A stretch of DNA of 7,627 bases from Paracoccaceae bacterium. Its GTDB lineage: Bacteria; Pseudomonadota; Alphaproteobacteria; Rhodobacterales; Rhodobacteraceae. The notes below the pieces were generated by a model. The model saw only the letters and a list, made by a program, of their open reading frames with translations, did not search any database and was not told the DNA's origin. The position numbers were made by a program, and so were the translations under genes. Of this stretch, positions 1 to 6,542 are shown piece after piece (position 1 is the first letter of the stretch; each line of letters starts with the position of its first letter). The stretch is from assembly GCA_002712045.1 (NCBI GenBank), contig PARX01000038.1:15600-23226 (forward strand), written 5' to 3'.

Positions 1-354
1 GAAAATCCAACTTTGGAAGATCTTGGTTTCAAGCAACAATATGAAATATTTGATTATGTGTGTCAGAAAACAGGAAAAAAACCACCTGTTGTTGATAGCT
101 ATCTTGTTAGAAAGAATCCCGAAAAAGAATTAAGGCTTCTATGTTCAAAAATTGATCTTAAGTTTGATTCCAGAATGTTAAAATGGCCATCTGGAGGGCA
201 TATAAATGATGGAGTGTGGGCTCCGCATTGGTACAATTCTGTTTGGAGTTCAACGGGCTTTATGCACAGTGAGGAGTCTTTACCTGTTTTATCAAAAAAT
301 ATGCAATTACTTTGCGATGACGCGCTTGTATTCTATGAAAAAATGAAACTTTAA
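1..354 (+). CDS. Sulfotransferase-like protein, C-terminal part (5' end outside window)
   Basis: The reading frame is open from the first base to the TAA at 352-354, giving 117 visible residues, so the true start lies upstream of the window. The visible part resembles the C-terminal region of the sulfotransferase-like (P-loop) proteins common in marine Alphaproteobacteria. Shared features are an acidic 'DLGF' start, a 'PPVVDS' strand, a 'PEKELRLLCSKIDLKFD' helix-turn, and the aromatic segment 'DGVWAPHWYNSVWSSTGF'. The P-loop that binds the PAPS 5'-phosphosulfate would lie in the missing N-terminal part, so catalytic competence cannot be judged. The gene converges on the carnitinyl-CoA-dehydratase-like gene, with only 21 nt between stop codons. 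It is on the opposite strand and is probably functionally unrelated to that operon. The family call rests on remembered similarity; the in vivo substrate is unknown. Confidence 0.6.
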   Translation, partial: ENPTLEDLGFKQQYEIFDYVCQKTGKKPPVVDSYLVRKNPEKELRLLCSKIDLKFDSRMLKWPSGGHINDGVWAPHWYNSVWSSTGFMHSEESLPVLSKNMQLLCDDALVFYEKMKL

Positions 355-375
355 TTTAAGGTATATATCCCTTGC

Positions 376-1161
376 TTATTTACCCTTCCATATAGGGTCC
401 CGTTTTTCCGCAAAAGCTTTAGCACCTTCCAATTGATCTTCTGATGAATACAAATTATCGATCGTAGGATATTGCCTCTTTGTAATTTTGTTCATGACGT
501 CTTGGAATTTTTTATCCTCTGCATCACGAACCACTTCTTTTATTGCGGCATATACTAGCGGCGGTCCACTGACTAATAAAGTGGCCATCTCCCAAGCAGC
601 TTTAGATAGTTCTTCCTGCTTTACAATTTTATTAATTAAGCCCCAACCTAGAGCTTCTTTGGCATCAAACCATCTTCCTGTTAACAATAATTCCATTGCA
701 ATATGATAAGGAATTCGTTTGGGAACTTTCACGCTTGCGGCATCCGCGATTGTTCCAGATCTAATTTCAGGTAAAGCAAAGGTGGCATTCTCAGAGGCTA
801 TTATTATATCTGCGCTAATTGCAACTTCTAAACCGCCGCCACAGCAAATCCCATTCACGGCAGCGATAATTGGCTTATTCATATCTCGCATTTCCTGCAT
901 TCCTCCAAACCCACCAACGCCATAATCTCCATCTACAGCATCACCGTCTGCGGCGGCCTTTAAGTCCCACCCTGGGCAAAAGAATTTATTTCCAGCTCCA
1001 GTTATGATCCCAACACGTAATTCTGGATCATCCCTAAATTTTTTAAACACTTCTCCCAATAATTGACTGGTCTTAAGATCAATTGCATTTGCTTTAGGCC
1101 TATTTATTTTCACTTCGAGGATTCCATTTTCCTGGTGGGTATGAATTGGGGAATTAAGCAT
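376..1161 (-). CDS. CaiD-like enoyl-CoA hydratase / carnitinyl-CoA dehydratase
   Basis: This 261-residue crotonase-fold protein is the same length as E. coli CaiD and resembles it over its whole length, including 'RPKANAID', 'RDDPELRV', 'IITGAG.KFF', 'GWDLKAAA', 'KPIIAAVNG' and the C-terminal 'AFAEKRDPIWKG'. Crotonases add or remove water across the 2,3 double bond of an acyl-CoA in the cytoplasm. Both catalytic glutamates of hydratases are present: E112 in GGGLE and E132 in LPE. The usual P-x-x-G-G turn after the second glutamate is altered here (A139 to S143). The ATG at 1161 is chosen because AAGGAG lies 6 nt upstream and the ATG overlaps the stop of the preceding gene. An in-frame start 17 codons upstream lies inside that gene. 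It is the last gene of a four-gene operon. Hydratase chemistry is well supported; carnitinyl-CoA as substrate is only an analogy. Confidence 0.9.
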   Translation of the reverse strand: MLNSPIHTHQENGILEVKINRPKANAIDLKTSQLLGEVFKKFRDDPELRVGIITGAGNKFFCPGWDLKAAADGDAVDGDYGVGGFGGMQEMRDMNKPIIAAVNGICCGGGLEVAISADIIIASENATFALPEIRSGTIADAASVKVPKRIPYHIAMELLLTGRWFDAKEALGWGLINKIVKQEELSKAAWEMATLLVSGPPLVYAAIKEVVRDAEDKKFQDVMNKITKRQYPTIDNLYSSEDQLEGAKAFAEKRDPIWKGK

Positions 1162-3185
1162 TATGATCTCCTTAATAATATATCTGCGGCAATTGCTTTC
1201 TCGCGGCCACAAATCAATGGATTTATTTCTATTTCTTCCGTTGAATTTGAATTATCAACGACGAACCTTTGAATAGACATTATAGCATCTAATACTGCAT
1301 CTAGATTTGCTTTTGAGTGACCTCTGTACCCTTTAACCAAATTATATATTCTTAAATTTTTCAGTGCTGTTAAGATTTCGTCCCTCTCTACGGGGATAAT
1401 AAGCGAGGTTGTATCCTTAATTAGTTCTGTAAAGGTTCCACCTGCGGCTATACTTAAAATAAATCCATGCGCTGGGTCACGGACAACGCCAACTAACAGC
1501 TCAACAATATTATCAGTGATCATTTCTTCTAAAAGAAAAGATGTTGAATCAATGCGCGTAGCATCTTTAATAACTTGCTCCTTACTTAAGATGTTAAGTA
1601 CAACAGCATTAGCTTCTGTCTTATGGGCAAAACCCTCACCTTTTAAGGCCAAAGGAAAACCGATTTTGCTTGCGTTATTCGCCGCTTGACCTGGGCTGTT
1701 TGCTCGAGTTGATTTGGGTATTTCCAATCCATAACTAGATAAGATTTCTTTAGCTTTCCCCTCTGGGATTAATTGAGTCTTCTTTGAGCTTAAAGGTTTC
1801 AAAATAGGTTTAATTGATTTTGGTGGTTTAATAGCTGCGGCTTCTGCAGCACTAATGGCCTCTTCAATACCAAATATTGGTACAACTCCGGACATAATAA
1901 GTTTCTGAGAGAATTCTTCTGGTAACAATTCTGGCAGAGTTGCGACCACAGCAACATTGGTATTAGTGTTTTTCTTAGATAAAATTGCTGCATCAATAGC
2001 ACATTGCCAATCACTCGCATCACATCTGTCAGTGCGTGGGAAGTCAAGAATTAACAATGTTAATGCAATGTTAGGATCCATAATAGCGCTCCAAGCAAGG
2101 GTCATTGCTTTTGTGTCACGCCAAATATACGTGTGGTAATCTAATGGATTGGCAAGAGCAACCATTGGTCCTAGTACCTTACGTAGGTCGTTAACTTGCC
2201 GATCATTCAGCTCAGGAAATGCAACCTCATGCCCATAAGCAAGATCAGCTACTAATGAAGCTTCACCTCCAGAACAACTGACGGAAGCTAGATTTTTTGA
2301 CTTCAAAGGTCCAGTTACATGTAAAAGTTTTAAGGTTTCTAAAAAAACTGGTAGATTTCTAACCCGAGCTACACCTAAGCGCTCAAACAGTGCATTTGCT
2401 CCAGCATCAGTTCCTGTTAATGAAGCAGTATGAGATACTGTTGCTAATTGAGCTTGTTTAGATAAGCCGACTTTTAATACAATGATGCGTTTTTTTAATT
2501 TGAGCGCCATTTTTGCTAATTCTTCAAAAGCGGAAAGATCTTTTATGCCTTCAATGTGGATTCCTAGAGCTGTTATTCTGTCATCCTGGAGTAAGTTAGA
2601 TCCAATTGTAGCGATATCTATTTGTGCCTGATTTCCAGCGGTGACCAATGCGGCGATTGGCAAGGCGCGTCGCTGCATAGAAATATTTATTGCGATATTA
2701 GATGACTGTGTAATTATTCCAACGCCACGTTTAACTCTAATTCCACCATGTTGGTCTGGCCAAAGTAAAACACCATCTAGATAATTTATGAACCCATAAC
2801 AGTTAGGCCCCAAGATTGGCATATGCTTTGCAGCTTTTAGAAGTTTTTGTTGCAAGTCCTCGGCATCTGTGTCCTCAGTTTTTGCTTCTAGAAACCCGCT
2901 GGCGAAACAAACTGCTCCACCAGCGCCAAGTTTTGATAATTCTTTAACAATTTCGATTGTTTGAAATCTGTTCACGCCTATGAAAGTAGCATCTGGCGCA
3001 TAAGGCATGTCAGTCAGGTTTTTGAAAGTCTTTATACCACTAATTGACTCTCTTTTTGGATGAATTGGCCAAATCTCTCCATTAAATTTAATCTTTTTTA
3101 ATTGTTTAATTACGGATTCACACCATGAGCCGCCACCCACAACAGCAATTGATTTTGGTTTGAATAATCTATTAAGGTCTTTCAT
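1161..3185 (-). CDS. NDP-forming acyl-CoA synthetase (acetate--CoA ligase family, fused alpha and beta parts)
   Basis: This 674-residue protein belongs to the NDP(ADP)-forming acyl-CoA synthetase superfamily. The family normally makes acyl-CoA from acid, CoA and ATP through a phosphohistidine. Domain order is a CoA-binding Rossmann domain (about 1-135, 'SIAVVGGGS' and 'GPNCYG' at 126-131), a CoA-ligase domain (about 150-290), a second ligase domain (about 295-450, 'CSGGEAS' and 'NPLDYH'), and an ATP-grasp domain (about 465-674, 'ALKGEGFAHKTE', 'AGGTFTELIKD', 'EIEINPL'). The phosphohistidine is H252 in 'SHTASLTG'. All signature motifs appear intact. It starts 18 nt after the dehydrogenase stop, with no strong Shine-Dalgarno site, and overlaps the hydratase start by one base. 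In the operon it takes the CoA-activating role, like DmdB or CaiC, although those are AMP-forming enzymes of another family. DddX, an ATP-dependent DMSP lyase, belongs to this same superfamily and is an alternative. The acid substrate is unknown. Confidence 0.9.
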   Translation of the reverse strand: MKDLNRLFKPKSIAVVGGGSWCESVIKQLKKIKFNGEIWPIHPKRESISGIKTFKNLTDMPYAPDATFIGVNRFQTIEIVKELSKLGAGGAVCFASGFLEAKTEDTDAEDLQQKLLKAAKHMPILGPNCYGFINYLDGVLLWPDQHGGIRVKRGVGIITQSSNIAINISMQRRALPIAALVTAGNQAQIDIATIGSNLLQDDRITALGIHIEGIKDLSAFEELAKMALKLKKRIIVLKVGLSKQAQLATVSHTASLTGTDAGANALFERLGVARVRNLPVFLETLKLLHVTGPLKSKNLASVSCSGGEASLVADLAYGHEVAFPELNDRQVNDLRKVLGPMVALANPLDYHTYIWRDTKAMTLAWSAIMDPNIALTLLILDFPRTDRCDASDWQCAIDAAILSKKNTNTNVAVVATLPELLPEEFSQKLIMSGVVPIFGIEEAISAAEAAAIKPPKSIKPILKPLSSKKTQLIPEGKAKEILSSYGLEIPKSTRANSPGQAANNASKIGFPLALKGEGFAHKTEANAVVLNILSKEQVIKDATRIDSTSFLLEEMITDNIVELLVGVVRDPAHGFILSIAAGGTFTELIKDTTSLIIPVERDEILTALKNLRIYNLVKGYRGHSKANLDAVLDAIMSIQRFVVDNSNSTEEIEINPLICGREKAIAADILLRRS
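1168..1173 (-). promoter_or_regulatory. Shine-Dalgarno site that fixes the start of the CaiD-like gene
   Basis: On the minus strand AAGGAG stands 6 nt before the ATG at 1161, at the last codons (AGG AGA) of the upstream acyl-CoA synthetase gene. The upstream stop and this start share one base (TAATG), the typical arrangement for translational coupling. The site is why the longer in-frame start at 1212 is rejected. Confidence 0.8.
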
Positions 3186-3203
3186 TTTTTTATCTTAAAA
3201 TTA

Positions 3204-4364
3204 TCATGCACCCAGAGGTCTCAATAGATCGCGACTAATGATATGTCTCTGAATTTCAGATGTTCCGTCCCAAATTCGTTCAACCCTGGCATCTCTCCAG
3301 AACCTTTCAAGAGGGTAGTCATCCATAAGCCCCATCCCACCATGAATTTGAATGGCTGTATCGGTTACTCTTGCAAGCATCTCTGTAGCAAATAGTTTTG
3401 CACTCGCAATTTCTCGATTTGATGGTAGTCCTTTGTCTAAACGGTCTGCGGCTGCTAGCGTTAAAAGATCGGCCGCATCAATTTCTGTTATCATATCTGC
3501 TATTTGAAAACTTACTCCTTGAAACTTTCCAATTTTTTGTCCAAATTGTTCTCTTTCGGAAGAATAGTTGAGCGCATAATCAAATACCCTTCTAGCTCGA
3601 CCCACGCAGTTGGTAGCAACGGTCAGACGAGTAGCATATAGCCAAGTGTTCATTACTGCAAACCCACCATCTACTTCCCCTAAAACCTGTGAGTTTGGAA
3701 TCCGACACTCATCAAATTCCAAAATCATATTCTTATATCCCCGGTGACTGACAGATTTATATCCTTCCCGTATGGTAAAGCCGGCTGTTCCTCTATCGAC
3801 TAAAAATGTAGTAATTCTTTTTTTAGGGCCTTTTGGTGTTTGGTCTTCTCCGGTAGCTACAAACACAATAACAAAATCTGCATGCTCGGCACCACTAATA
3901 AAATGTTTAGTGCCATTTATAATCCAATCGTTTCCATCTTGTGTGGCAAAACATTTCATTCCTCTTACATCTGAGCCGGCATTTGGTTCTGTCATGGCTA
4001 ATGCATCCATTTTTTCACCTTTTATCGCAGGTAAAAGATAACGTTCTTTTTGCTCAGAGTTACACGCCATCAAGATATTTTGTGGGCGGCCAAAAAAATG
4101 ACACAAAGCCATTGAGCCTCTACCAAGTTCTCGCTCGACTAGAGTAAATTCTTTGTGATTTAAACCTGCTCCACCAACCTCTTCTGGAAAATTACAAGCA
4201 TAAAATCCTAAGTCGATTGTTTTTTTCTTTATTTCTTGAGCAATTTCTTTCGGTACAGAACCTGTCTTTTCAACCAATTCTTCGTGAGGATATATTTCTT
4301 TTTCCACAAATGACCTTACTGTTGAAACGATCATTTCTTGTTCTTCATTTAAGCCATATTGCAT
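3204..4364 (-). CDS. Acyl-CoA dehydrogenase (FAD-dependent)
   Basis: This 386-residue protein has the usual length and full layout of a soluble acyl-CoA dehydrogenase. It has an N-terminal helical domain (about 1-120), a middle beta domain with the FAD-binding 'AMTEPNAGSDV' (123-133) and 'GTKHFISGAEHADF' (151-164), and a C-terminal helical domain with 'SEREQFGQKIGKFQ', 'QIHGGMGLMDDYPLERFWRD' and 'IWDGTSEIQRHI'. Such enzymes oxidise the 2,3 bond of an acyl-CoA to an enoyl-CoA and pass electrons to electron-transfer flavoprotein. The residue at the classical catalytic-base position (Glu in 'YEGTS' of MCAD and SCAD) is aspartate D366 here. The Glu used instead by isovaleryl- and long-chain enzymes also seems absent from the helix around 'WLYATRLTVA'. 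The start has GGAG 8 nt upstream and follows the demethylase stop by 17 nt. It is predicted to act between the ligase and the hydratase; the exact substrate is unknown. Confidence 0.92.
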   Translation of the reverse strand: MQYGLNEEQEMIVSTVRSFVEKEIYPHEELVEKTGSVPKEIAQEIKKKTIDLGFYACNFPEEVGGAGLNHKEFTLVERELGRGSMALCHFFGRPQNILMACNSEQKERYLLPAIKGEKMDALAMTEPNAGSDVRGMKCFATQDGNDWIINGTKHFISGAEHADFVIVFVATGEDQTPKGPKKRITTFLVDRGTAGFTIREGYKSVSHRGYKNMILEFDECRIPNSQVLGEVDGGFAVMNTWLYATRLTVATNCVGRARRVFDYALNYSSEREQFGQKIGKFQGVSFQIADMITEIDAADLLTLAAADRLDKGLPSNREIASAKLFATEMLARVTDTAIQIHGGMGLMDDYPLERFWRDARVERIWDGTSEIQRHIISRDLLRPLGA

Positions 4365-4372
4365 TTATAAAA

Positions 4373-4376
4373 CTCC
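4373..4376 (-). promoter_or_regulatory. Shine-Dalgarno site of the acyl-CoA dehydrogenase gene
   Basis: On the minus strand GGAG lies 8 nt before the ATG at 4364, within the 17-nt gap after the DmdA-like gene. No promoter or terminator fits in that gap, which supports co-transcription. Confidence 0.6.
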
Positions 4377-4381
4377 AATTC

Positions 4382-5494
4382 TTAGAGAAATGGTAGAGCT
4401 ACCACTTTACAATTGCACTCACCATTAATTGTTTTAACCACAGCACTTTCACCGATTTTTACGTTTATATCAATTAAGCTTAAACCAATGTTTTTTTCTA
4501 ATCGACGAGACCATACGCCACTAGTCATTGAGCCAATCTTCTTTCCATCTTGTTCAATATCTAACCATTCAGCTACAATATCAGAAGGAGTACTTCCCTC
4601 TAAAATTACTCCAACTTGATGTCGCTTCGGACCATCTGAAGCAATTTTTCTAAGTGCCTGTATGCCTATTGTATCATCTGGAATATCTAAATCTATATAT
4701 TTTTCCATACGAATTTCGAAAGGATTTGTATTGTCGTCAGTGTCAGAACCATAGGACAGTAATCCGCTTTCGATACGTTCACTCATATTGGGGTTTCCAG
4801 GCCCAATATTCCAAGGTTTACCAGCTTCGCGCACTAAGTTCCAAAGTTCTGATGCCTTACTTCCATCCATCAGATATAATTCAAAACCACCTTGTTTGGA
4901 CCATCCAGATCTTGCCACCTGTAGGGGAATTCCACTTATCTCAGCTTCTTTAAACCAGAAATATTTTAATTCCCTTACCCAGTCGCCGAATATACTTGCT
5001 ATTACATTTTCTGCTTCTGGGCCCTGTACTGCCAAAGGAGAAACATCTGGCTCAAATACGTCAACATCTAGTCCTCTCTCTGCAGCTATTGCTCTTGCAA
5101 ATAACACTATATTATTGTCGGCAATGGACAGCCAATAACGACTCCTTGAAAGCTTTAGAATGATTGGGTCGTTAATTATCACGCCACTATGATTACATAA
5201 TGCAACGTATTTTCCCTGTCCTTCCTTGCATTGTTGTAAATTTCGTGGACAGAGAATTTGTGCTAATTTTTCTGCATCGGGCCCATTCAGCTCGACTTGT
5301 CGCTCAACTGCTACGTCCCACATTGACACACCATTAATAATACGCCAGTATTCCTCTTCTGGGTGTCCAAACCCTGTTGGCATTAACATATTATTATACG
5401 GGTAAAATCCAGTCACGCCTTCTCGCACAGTAGCATCAAAAAAAGGTGATCGTCTTAAGCGGGTAGTGGGGCTAATTTCAAATTTTCTAGTCAT
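4382..5494 (-). CDS. DmdA-like, GcvT-fold tetrahydrofolate-dependent demethylase
   Basis: Read from the ATG at 5494 the protein has 370 residues, close to DMSP demethylase DmdA. DmdA moves one methyl from DMSP to tetrahydrofolate, giving methylmercaptopropionate and 5-methyl-THF. Segments shared with remembered DmdA sequences are 'WDVAVERQVE' (59-68), 'INDP' (107-110, at the catalytic Asp region of GcvT), 'YWLSIAD' (120-126), 'VSPLAVQGP' (151-159), 'ARSGWSKQGGFE' (194-205, conserved folate-site Glu) and 'ERIESGLLSYG' (239-249). It departs in the segment after 'NPFE' (about 257-270), where DmdA has a Cys-Gly-rich stretch. An in-frame TTG seven codons upstream (5515) is possible but less likely. 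This is the first gene of an operon with CoA ligase, dehydrogenase and hydratase genes, which fits a methyl-onium substrate demethylated before or during CoA-dependent breakdown. It could be a true DMSP demethylase or a paralogue acting on another methylated sulfonium or ammonium compound; I therefore give no symbol. Confidence 0.82.
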   Translation of the reverse strand: MTRKFEISPTTRLRRSPFFDATVREGVTGFYPYNNMLMPTGFGHPEEEYWRIINGVSMWDVAVERQVELNGPDAEKLAQILCPRNLQQCKEGQGKYVALCNHSGVIINDPIILKLSRSRYWLSIADNNIVLFARAIAAERGLDVDVFEPDVSPLAVQGPEAENVIASIFGDWVRELKYFWFKEAEISGIPLQVARSGWSKQGGFELYLMDGSKASELWNLVREAGKPWNIGPGNPNMSERIESGLLSYGSDTDDNTNPFEIRMEKYIDLDIPDDTIGIQALRKIASDGPKRHQVGVILEGSTPSDIVAEWLDIEQDGKKIGSMTSGVWSRRLEKNIGLSLIDINVKIGESAVVKTINGECNCKVVALPFL

Positions 5495-5591
5495 TAAATA
5501 GTTCTCGTTAATCAATTACTTTAGATATCTTATAAGGTCATTAAAATTAATATTGTAAATGTCAATTTATAATCATCGATTCATTATGATT
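5495..5591 (-). promoter_or_regulatory. Intergenic region, probable promoter of the demethylase operon
   Basis: This 97-nt AT-rich gap is the only sizeable non-coding DNA ahead of the four-gene cassette. On the minus strand it holds a perfect TTGACA hexamer (5565-5560), but the bases 15 to 18 nt downstream do not make a good -10 box. A better -10-like TATAAG (5534-5529) lies too far away to pair with it and sits in the palindrome CTTATAAG (5529-5536). A start near 5530 would leave a leader of roughly 35 nt. No riboswitch-like structure was seen. That a promoter lies here is likely; the exact elements are a guess. Confidence 0.35.
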
Positions 5592-6455
5592 TCAGCTTTC
5601 GACGTTTCGTGAAAATTGCACAGCTATTATTCCAACGGAGATTATTATTACACCAATGTAATCTGAGGTAGTGATATTTTCTCCTAAAATTATGTAAGCG
5701 ATTAAAACTCCAAAAAATGGATTTAAGAAATGAAAGGAAGCTCCCCTAATGGCACCTACTTCGGACACTAGTATAAACCAAATCCAAGTAGCTAATAAGC
5801 CTGGTATTAAAGTTGTGTAAAAAAAAGCAATGATTAAAGAAGATGACCAGGTTATATTTGTGTCTTCAAATAAAATTGCAAAAGGGATCAAGGCGAGGCT
5901 TCCAATTATCATCTGATAGCCAATAATTATCCATAAATTTCCACCTGATGTAGCATTTTTCAGGAAAAGTGTTGCTATTGCTAGTGAAATAGCACCGATC
6001 ACGCATAATGCTATCCCTAGTAGGTTATCCATATTTTCAATACGGTTATTGATTATGAGATAAACGCCAAGGAAACCCAAAGTTAATCCAAGAATGGAGA
6101 TTAATGTTAGCTTATCTCGAAATAGACTCCATCCTAAAAAAGCAACAATCAATGGCATAGTGCTTGCAATAATAGCAGCGATGGCTGCTTCTACTTTCTG
6201 CATTGCTATAAAATTGAGCCCCAAATAGATTGAATTCTGACATATTCCAAAAATTAATGTCGCTTTCCACTGGCTTCTATTGAGTTTTAACGATTGACCT
6301 AATATCCAGCCAATGAGAACCGCTAGCAATCCAGAAATAATAAATCTAATTGATAAAGCTGACAGAGGTGGAGCACTATCAACAATTATTCTTGCGGAAG
6401 TGAAAGCACTCGACCACATTAAAGCAAAAGTTATGCCTAATATAAAAGCTCGCAA
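5592..6455 (-). CDS. EamA / DMT-superfamily permease
   Basis: This very hydrophobic protein of about 287 residues has the repeated EamA layout of the drug/metabolite transporter superfamily: about ten membrane segments in two homologous halves. Typical motifs are 'FALMWSSAFTSARI' in the first membrane helix, 'PPLSALSIRF' entering the second, 'EAAIAAIIASTMPL' in the first half, and 'FLNPFFGVLIAYIILGE' near the C-terminus. Members export or import small metabolites such as amino acids or nucleosides across the inner membrane; the substrate cannot be predicted. The frame extends to a TTG at 6509, but that start would put the hup terminator hairpin inside the coding region. I place the start at the TTG at 6455, just before the first membrane helix, with only a weak AGAG upstream. 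It lies 97 nt before the demethylase operon on the same strand, so it may be linked to it, but this is not shown. Confidence 0.85.
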   Translation of the reverse strand: MRAFILGITFALMWSSAFTSARIIVDSAPPLSALSIRFIISGLLAVLIGWILGQSLKLNRSQWKATLIFGICQNSIYLGLNFIAMQKVEAAIAAIIASTMPLIVAFLGWSLFRDKLTLISILGLTLGFLGVYLIINNRIENMDNLLGIALCVIGAISLAIATLFLKNATSGGNLWIIIGYQMIIGSLALIPFAILFEDTNITWSSSLIIAFFYTTLIPGLLATWIWFILVSEVGAIRGASFHFLNPFFGVLIAYIILGENITTSDYIGVIIISVGIIAVQFSRNVES

Positions 6456-6477
6456 ATTTATAAAATCTCTAGAAAAT

Positions 6478-6506
6478 AAAAAGGTCGCTGGATTAGCGAC
6501 CTTTTT
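6478..6506 (-). terminator. Rho-independent terminator after the HU gene
   Basis: A perfect 12-bp inverted repeat, AAAAAGGTCGCT (6478-6489) and AGCGACCTTTTT (6495-6506), encloses a 5-nt loop. On the minus strand it is a GC-rich GGTCGCT stem ending in a T run, 36 nt after the HU stop codon. The A and T tracts on both sides make it usable in either direction, but no + strand gene runs into it. It isolates hup transcription from the downstream permease and operon. Confidence 0.88.
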
Positions 6507-6542
6507 CAATTCGTTCTAAACTAAAATGTTAAATTAAAAAAA

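Noticed and set aside
355..375. Possible terminator between the convergent sulfotransferase-like and hydratase genes
   Set aside because: AAGG and CCTT could pair over an 8-nt loop, but a 4-bp stem with no T run is too weak to call.
1162..1212. N-terminal extension of the CaiD-like protein by 17 residues
   Set aside because: It lies inside the upstream synthetase gene. The downstream ATG has a strong Shine-Dalgarno site and gives the CaiD family length of 261 residues.
376..5494. Naming the four genes dmdA, dmdC, dmdB and dmdD outright
   Set aside because: The ligase is of a different family from DmdB, the dehydrogenase is much shorter than DmdC, and the hydratase is more CaiD-like. The parallel is functional and inferred, so symbols would overstate it.
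5495..5515. TTG start seven codons upstream of the DmdA-like ATG
   Set aside because: It lacks a clear ribosome binding site, and the ATG at 5494 gives a length matching DmdA. It remains possible but is less likely.
5571..5591. Inverted repeat AATCAT / ATGATT after the permease stop
   Set aside because: It is a 6-bp AT-rich stem with a 9-nt loop and no T tract; such repeats are expected by chance in AT-rich DNA.
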